Positions 53,601-62,600 of a stretch of 64,000 bases of DNA are shown one piece after another; within the stretch, counting starts at the first letter, position 1, and every line of letters begins with the position of its first letter. The notes under the pieces were generated by a model. It saw nothing but the letters and a program-made list of their open reading frames with translations. It was not told the DNA's origin and did not search any database. Made by a program: the position numbers and the translations under genes. The DNA lies in NCBI RefSeq assembly GCF_905220565.1, contig NC_059404.1:8522472-8586471 (forward strand), read 5' to 3'. The stretch comes from Melitaea cinxia (taxonomy: Eukaryota; Arthropoda; Insecta; Lepidoptera; Nymphalidae).

Positions 53601-56600
53601 AGCAAGAGAGGTGCGAGCACACATTTTCTCTCTCTTTCATAGCCAGTTACGTTTCGTATATCTAAGACACAGTGCAGGCCTATCGCTAAAGAAGTTTTAT
53701 TTCAGTCGTGTGGTCTAAAGCACACTCGTTTTTGAAGTAAAAACTTCTTACGCACGCTTGACTTGGGGAGTAAGCTAGTGAATGCGTGACGAGAGCGTTA
53801 CGAAAAGTGTGATTGGGTGAATCGAAAGAAAGTTCAGAGGGAGATATAATACAGGCCTATCGCTAAAGAAGTTTTACTTCAGTCGTGTGGTCTAAAGCAC
53901 ACTTTTTTTCTAAAATAGTTATTAACCATTTATTTCATTAATATTTAGTATTCTGAACACTTAAGTCAGTCAAAAATTATATCATTGCACTTTGGATAGT
54001 CTTTAAAAGTCCTACAACTTGACGACGCGTAAGCGCAACGGTCTCAGCACTAGATTATGGCGGTTCGATCCCCACACAACTCATACATACAGATGTTTCC
54101 CCTGATCTGGCCGTTTATTTTCGTTTGAATTATTTTGGACCCTCGACACAGGAGTAAGTCCTAGCGGGGACCGTTGAGTGTTAGGCGTTAGATTTTTCAT
54201 TATTGGGTAGGGTGGCCTACCGGCTTTTTTCACACTGGTTTCCCCGTCTATGAAGGTAGTAAAGGGAACTTCCCTTTGCTATTGAATGAAGTACGCTGTT
54301 CTAACGCAGTTTGAAAGATCTATTTGTCTCAGAATTGCTTCCAAAACACTTATAAACCCTCATGATGTTTAAATTCTTTGGAAATAAATAAATTTTATCA
54401 AGTTATTTTGTTTTACAATTAGATTTTCTTTTGTTACAGGACGTGACGTTAGTCAAAGAAGGAGGATCTCTCGGATTTAGCATAATCGGTGGAACGGATC
54501 ATTCCTGTGTGCCTTTCGGTGGAAAAGAGCCTGGAATATTCATATCTCACGTAAGAATAACATCTCATTTTTAAAATATTATTAATGGGTCTGGTCTAGG
54601 GTAGGTCACAACAGGATATATATTCTACTCAAAATCTGAAGCAACCTAACTAGGGAAGTACAGTACGCAGTGATATTTTCCTGTGGTGAGTAAGGCGATC
54701 AGAGCTCCTGGGACAGATTGGGGGTAGGGTTAGCAACGCGCTCGAGATGCTTCTGCTGTTGTAGGCGTCTATAAACTACGATAATCGCTTACCATTAGGT
54801 TAACCGTAAGCCTTACTTGTTTATCGACCTATTTGTATAAAAAAATTGAATCCAAGTTAAACTGAATATGGTAATATAACCAGATCGTGCCGGGCGGCGT
54901 GGCGGCGCGCTCAGGCAAGCTTCGCATGGGTGACCGGCTTATCAAGGTGAACGGCACAGAGCTGGCGGGCGCCACGCACCGCGACGCCGTGCAGCTGTTA
55001 CTGCAGCCCGGAGCCACGCTGCAGCTCACCGTGCGGCACGACCCCCTGCCGTCTGGCTTCCAGGTTCGTACATCCCGCCCCCCACCTGCCCCATCGGTCC
55101 CGACGTCTACATTCATACGTTTCTGTTAAGTTGAAAGCTTTTGTTGATACATCCCATGAATAACTCATAATTGATTAGCAATACGGCCCTAGAGGCTTCA
55201 GCGGTTTCATTGTCCCACCGGCCAAATCGGCCCCGCCGGCCCCACCGACCCCACCGACCCCACCGACCCCACCGACCCCACCGACCCCACCGACCCCACC
55301 GACCCCACCGACCCCACCGACCCCACCGACCCCAACCGACCCCACCGACCCCACTGACCCCACCGACCCCACCGACCCCACCGACCCCACCGACCCCACC
55401 GACCCCATCGACCCCACCGACCCCACCGACCCCACCGACCCCACCGACCCCACCGACCCCACCGACCCCACCGACCCCACCGACCCCACCGACCCCACTG
55501 ACCCAACTGACCCAACTGTCCTCGTCCACGCGACTACACTCATACGTTTCTGTTAGTTAAAATTATTTTCTGTTAGTTAAATTTAAATAATAATTTCATT
55601 ATAGAACTGATAAAAATAATATTGTTAAGACTACAAATATAAAGTATCAATAAAACCTCTCAATTATAAAAATGTGTATATGGTACTCATTGGACGGCAG
55701 GTTACTCATTCGTGACACAGGATTCGCCATCTTTCATTACCATTGATTCATTACATGTACATTGATTTGTTCATGTAGATTTTGAATTTTTAACATGCCG
55801 AGGACTACTTAACTTTAATTCGGCCATGAATGATTGTGTCGAATATAGTATTATGTTCTTAGTTTGTTAAGATGTTTCACCTTAGAAGAAAAAAGACACA
55901 TTTACAGTTTTTCAGGTAAATCATAAGTAGTCATTAGATAATACTGTATGTGTAATAATAATATTAATTGACAAGTAAATGAAATTAATACAAAGATTTA
56001 TTTTTTACTTGGCGATCCTGTGTCATTCGTGCAGTAAGTTTTGTTATATTACTGATTGTAAAATAAGTGACAGACAGCTTTAATGGTTTGTGAGTTCAAG
56101 CAGATGCATTGCAAGTTACTTGATTAGAATTTAATGTCATTTTTGAGATCATATATTGTATGGACTTACACTTACAGATCGCAACATATGCATGATCGCA
56201 ACGTATTGGATTTAAAAGCGATGAAGTATATATTTATGAGTATGTTATAACGTAGCACACTAACGCTTAAGTAGTATTTGGTAACATGCGAGTTAATGCA
56301 TAATGCTTCATATCAACATACTAAGTCTAAGTGCCACGAGTACGACTCTGTGTTGCGAAAACTCACGCTCAGTACATTGGGGATATCAGCTAGGAATTAG
56401 AAATATAACAAATCAAAATTAATATTTTGTGTATAAATAGATGATCTTGTTCTTTTCCACACGTGCGCACTGCGGGCAACACAACACAAATACAGGGTCT
56501 CATTCAAGTTGAGATTGTTGATGCAACTGTAAGTGTGAACGTCACATGAACTCGAACATCTGTGTGTTTATCAGATTATTTTGTCAAAAACCCCTGCCCC

Positions 56601-59600
56601 AGTACCTTCGTGTGTACCGTCGTCGTAATACCAAGCTTCACTCTATTAGAGCGTGACTATAATCCCGATATATTTATCGCTAAATTATACTTTATTATAT
56701 AAATTATTATAATTTGGCTTAAAGCTTTCGTCTATCCTAATGAGGCTTTCTTTTATTAAATATTTTTATTTGAATTAGTTCAGTTTATAAAGAATGTACT
56801 GTTTTTGAAATGTTCGAATACACGCCTTACTGTGTAAAACTGTTTGCATGCTTGTGTTAGCTTTGCATGATGTGTGAGTGTTAATAACTTAATAACGATG
56901 TATTTATAAATTTTGTGCTGTGTGTTTGATATGTAAGTAAAAGAACTTAGGTCACTCTAAATATAAACATTAAATTACATCTTTAATTTTAAATGCTTAA
57001 GAAGAATTACATCTTAGCAGTGTAACTTGTGAAAATTATATACTAGGTGTGTAAAATGCAATAAATTATTATTAAAAATATTATTTGTTGAGACCGTAAT
57101 TATTTTTATCACGTATCTAGTGTTAAAGTATTAACACATATTCTGGTTTTATAGGAGCTTACTATAATTAAACAAGAGGGAGAAAAACTCGGAATGCACA
57201 TAAAGGGTGGTCTAAACGGTCAACGTGGCAACCCTAACGACCCTAACGATGAAGGAGTTTTCATATCGAAAATAAACAGCGGTGGCGCCGCTAGGAGGGA
57301 TGGCAGACTTAAGGTATGATATATTATTATTAATGCAATTACCCACTATCGTCTCATCTTTATAAAAAAAAAACAAACATAATTATATATTTAATGATAT
57401 GTGGACACATTAAGTGTGCTCTAATTCACAAAATAAACAGCTAATACGTAATTGAAATCCTCAAATCGATCATTTTTTGCGTCGAAAGTTTTCGTCACGT
57501 AATTTTGATTGATTTTTATAGAGGATATTGCTTCTAGAAAAATCTCACGTTCTTACGAGCTAGAGCTTAGTGCATTTTAAACTGAAAGGTGAAAATATTT
57601 TATTTTATTTTTTACTTTTATTTGCTAAAAATTTATTTAAAACCATATTTTCTAATAACTACGCGAAACTTGAGAGAGGGGAGGGGGGCTTGGTTAATAC
57701 TAGTTAGTGGTCACCGAGGGGAGGGAGGGGGGTTGTTTTCAATTGGTTACATGGTATGGACGCGTGGCCCTTCGTGGCAATCGTACGGATGTGTATTATG
57801 CCGGCGGGCCGCAGGTGGGCATGCGGCTGCTGGAGGTGAACGGCGCGTCGCTGCTGGGCGCCACGCACGCGGAGGCGGTGAACGCGCTGCGCGCCGCCAC
57901 GCACGCGCCGCTGCACCTCGTCGTGTGCCACGGGTACTCGCGCGCCGACAAGGGCACCGTGAGTATGACGTGCCGCGCGCGCTGTGGGTGGCTCCGTTCG
58001 AGCGCCTGTTTCAATACTGAAGCAGTCCGACTGAGGAACAAGTAGGTTCGGCAACGCCCAAGCGATGCTTCTGGTGTTGCAGACGTCCATAGGCTACGGT
58101 AACCGATTACCGTATCGTGTGGGGCCGTAAGCTTGTTTGGCAACCTAATCGTATAAAAACACGTCAAAATAACTAACAGTCGTATAACTGATTTGAATAT
58201 TATGTTAATTAGAAAATTAAAACCGTAAACTTTTTCAAATTTTTTATTACTTAATTGTAATGAGTTAGTGATTTGATATACAATATCTCGATATCACCTT
58301 TTGATGATAAATTATTTAATTAAGTAATACTTAAATACCATTAGTTATTAAAATTTAAATAAGTAATTATGTACATTCAAAATTATTGTTGATTATGGCC
58401 AATTAATACATAATGTCTAATTAGTTCATTATAAAGGTTGATGTTATTTTAAGTTTTTAACACGTGTGTTTGTATTGCTTAACTATAAAATAATATCGTT
58501 AACACGCTACAGTATTGTATATAATATGCTTAAATATTAAACGTGGTTTCCAGCACGAAGTATTTCTAAAAAAATAAAGTCATGCTTTTTGCTATTGATT
58601 CAAAGTAAACGTAGTAAAAATATCAGCTCCACACTAGCTTACTGTAGCTTGCACTGAGTGAAATAGAAATTATGCATGTTCGAACAGACGGGAAGCGAGA
58701 GCGGAACGGCAGATACAGGCGGCTCTCTGTCTCACTCCACGTCGAGCCTCGATAGAGACGAATCGTTGCACCAAAATCAGGTTTGAATGTAGTTTTTTAT
58801 AGCCTATATACATTACCATATCGATCAGTGTTCATTACTGTCTCGCTCTTAAATATTCTTAATACACAACAGCATAATAGTATATTTCATTACAAGTGTG
58901 GAAAGGCTGTCATTGCAAAGAGTTTCGACAAATGTCTACCCGAGCCGAGGCGCAGCCGAAGGCGAGGGTTGACAGTCGGAACAAGTATATGTAATATTGT
59001 ATATTCATTTATTAATGTATCGTAGGATCATCACAGTCGACAGGATTTAGTGGAGTTTGAACAAGAGAAACAAGTCGCGGAAATGCGGGAAAAGACCACG
59101 CCCGAAAAGGTAATCATTTAAAAATTTCATTTTTTTTTAAACTTTTTGTTGCAGATGTCTAAATTAAAAACAAGAAACAAATGTAGTAACTTAGTATATA
59201 TATGTATTTACAGTTGTAAAATAATTTCAATTGTAAAATTGTATAGTCAGTTAGTTCAGCCTATTGCAGTCTACTACTAGACATAGGCCTCCCCAAGTTC
59301 GCGCCAGACATGACGGTTTTCCGCAATCCTCATCCAGCCTACACCGGCAAACTTACGTAGATCGCCGTTTCAACGGGCCAGAGGACGTCCTCCCACACTG
59401 CGTTTGCCAAGACGCTGTCTCCACTCTAGGACCCGTCTACTCCAACGGAATTGTGTAGTGCAGTAATAATTTTTGAGATGCTACATGGCCACTATGTGCC
59501 CTTAGGTGATGGACATCGTGCACGCGGTGGAGAGCATCGCGCTGGAGCCGGCGCCGCCCACGTCGCCCGCGTGGCCCGCGTCGCCCGAGCCGCAGCACAA

Positions 59601-62600
59601 GACCACCACCGTCGTCATGTCCAAGCACACGCTGCAGCCGCAGGTGCGTGCCCACGCTTTTTTTTATGTCACTAGGTCGGCAAACAAGCGTACGGCTCAC
59701 CTGATGGTAAGCGATCACCGTAGCTTATAGACACCTGCAACACCAGAAGCATCGCAAGTGCGTTGCCGACCCAATCCCCCCAGGAGCTCTGGTCGCCTTA
59801 CTCACCAACAGGAACACAATACTGCTTGAAAACAGTATTATTTAACTGTGATCTTCTGTAAGGTCGAGGTACTACCCCAGCCGGCCTGCTCCATATTTTG
59901 AGCAGGAAATTCCTGCTGTGCCCTACCTCAGTTAGCGCTACACACACTCGTGCGAATGTAACCTATTGACTGACGAACGAAACGGTTTTAATTCATTTTT
60001 TTATAATTTGTATAGTTATGTACTAAATTTTATGGTACTTATTCGGCACATGCTATTAATATTTTTGTTTGCATTCTGTTAGTTTTTAACGACGAGTAAA
60101 GTGAATAAAGATTACATTTACTCAAAAAAGTTCAAATTATATTACAGGTGATGACCAATTTGTAGTTGTAAAACTCAAGTCTTGTTATATTCATAAAGTG
60201 AATGCGATATTTTTATTGCTATTCTTTGGTTGCAAACAAACAGCATTATAATTTTATCGACTGGCGTATGAATTCAGAAAAATCACATTCTGCAAATTGA
60301 CTGTAAAACTACAAAAGAGATTTTTTGGTGTATTTTTGTCCCGTTTTGTTCGTCAGATGAGGTTCGATTGCAATTATATAAATAAAACACTAAGTATATA
60401 GTATATACTATTATATACTAGTATCTGCCGACTATTTATAAATTATCAGTCAAACAGTATAAATAAAAAATAAGAATAATTTAACTTAGCTTCAACCCTG
60501 AGCACTATTTTTCATTATTATTTTATATTTACAGTAAAGTAGTATTTAGTAACTTAAAGCCATGGAAATTTTGGCATGAAAGTGAATTTTATGTAGTTTA
60601 GTTGTATCTTCTCTAAACGAATAACAGATATAGGTTTTATTTAACAAGTGTACCTTTACTTGAGCACGACGGACTCTGTTGATAGCATGCACCCCTTGTA
60701 TTATATAGCTTGCATGAAAATATTTTGTCCTATTATATTATATTAAGTAATTTAAGTATTTTTAATTTATCTTAATATATCTTCCAAAATAAATGTTGTT
60801 TGGTATATATCAATGTAATATAATTTGTTAAATGGGAAGGGTTTACGCTATAGTTCATTAATTGGATATTTTGTTAAAGTACACAATTATTTTTAGATAT
60901 TGTGAACTTTTTGTCAATGTAGTGTCACGTCGTGGACAGCTAGCCTGAAAGTGTGCATGTTACCTAAATTCTTGTTTGTGTTTATTGTACTTGAAACCGT
61001 ATTGAAATTTTAAGATCTACCCCATTTTTAACTCTACCTTCATAGCATAAGTGTAATCAGTAACATGATTTTGCTAGCTTAGCACAATGTCGTTACGTGT
61101 TAGTAAAGAAAGATTAATTTTATTAAATAAAATAATAAGAAAATTTAAGATACTTACAATACGTATTACGTCCATTGCAGAAAGCAAACCTTGACGGGAT
61201 GGGAGGAAACACATAGTACAGCAATTAAACATCTGTCCAAATAGTGTACATATATTAGACAAATACGTGCGGAATGGATCGTATCGTAATTTAATTATTA
61301 TAATTATATCATTAAAATTAAATATGCGATCGGTTATGATAAGAAAGCAAGTGTGAAAAAAGTTTCGATTGATCGTTTTTAGACCTCCTAATATTAACTT
61401 AATTTTATAAGCGCGATCAAACGGAACTTACTGCTACGTGCGTACGTGTTTTATGATAATTATATGAGTTAGTAATTGTTTCTTTACTATAAATTTAAGT
61501 TGCCATTTGAAATTATATAATGCTCGGAATCTTCAATAAATTCAGATGTAATAATGTTTACAATATTATCCAAAACATGAAATTCGTATATTAAAAAAAT
61601 AAAAACAAAACAAATGAAAGAAAATATGATTTTTTCAAAGATTTAAAAATTACTTTCAAATAAACAAAATGTCTAAAATCTTAGGCTATAATATATCTAA
61701 ATATAATTTTTTGTAGTCATGTCCTTATTTTAGTAAAGGCTAGAGGCGCCCTATGTTAGTAAAATTATTGAATTGAAACTTGATGTTCTTAACAAATGTT
61801 AGCTGCATTTAGTGAACAGTGAACTTTATAAAGGTTTCATAACGGTTGAGGGTATTTAGCCTTAAGTAAATGCAGTTTACTTTTCTTACATTTGGATGTT
61901 AATAATTAATATTAGTACGAATGTTTACTATATACTCAAAAGTGAATATTTTGATGGTTATCAATATATAGAAGTTTATGAATAAGTACTCGTTTTGTGT
62001 AACACGCGATGTGTGTTTGATTCCTACATTGTTCCCTAATAATAATAATATTTAAATGAAGCCTTTTTGCTACTTTACCGATACTTATAATCAGCTATTT
62101 ACAAATATTTATTAAACAACAATCTGAAGTGACCAATATTATGTACTGTTCAGCGTTTAGATATATATATTGTGGTATTTCATTCTGGTAGTATCTTGTA
62201 CTTCGAAAGCTTTTTGGATACCGTTTTATACCTAGCATACATACTCAGTATTTAGATCTGTAATACACGTATACACTATACACGAATATATAAATAATCA
62301 TATAAAATATCTGTATAAACACACCTTATATAAAATTAATTTTTCATACAAATTTTGTGCTGTATAAGAATAATATTTCTGTTCAACTTATTTCTGGTTA
62401 GCTTCTGAAAGAACTATTCGTGTCTAGAATTAAAACCAAGTAGGAATTTGATATTGATATGAAGACTTCTATTGTTTTGTTTCTTATACTTTTCATATTG
62501 CTACTCCACTTAGATAATTATAGAAAATAACTTTACCAGGTTTTTTTAATTCAATCTTTCTGCAATCACCGATGAATAAAGGTATTTATTATTCATGTCA

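Larger units (their letters stand above)
48591..54439 (+). other. scrib intron (5.8 kb)
   Basis: It holds a Helitron-like element (49302-49645), a Tc1/mariner-like tail fragment (about 50080-50165), an inverted-repeat element (50319-50536), a Harbinger-type element (51823-52333), an imperfect tandem duplication (53520-53905) and a tRNA-like SINE (about 54013-54320). The remaining sequence is AT-rich. Confidence 0.85.

Noticed and set aside
54030..54072. Possible tRNA gene
   Set aside because: Box A- and box B-like motifs are present but no acceptor-stem pairing or full cloverleaf; better explained as a tRNA-derived SINE.
55113..55560. Several ORFs of 100-138 codons on both strands
   Set aside because: All are produced by the 9-bp minisatellite, which has no stops in most frames; the peptides are pure repeats.
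57589..58167. ORFs of 112-143 codons on both strands
   Set aside because: They are shadows or over-extensions of scrib exon 23; only 57815-57958 in the PDZ frame is supported.
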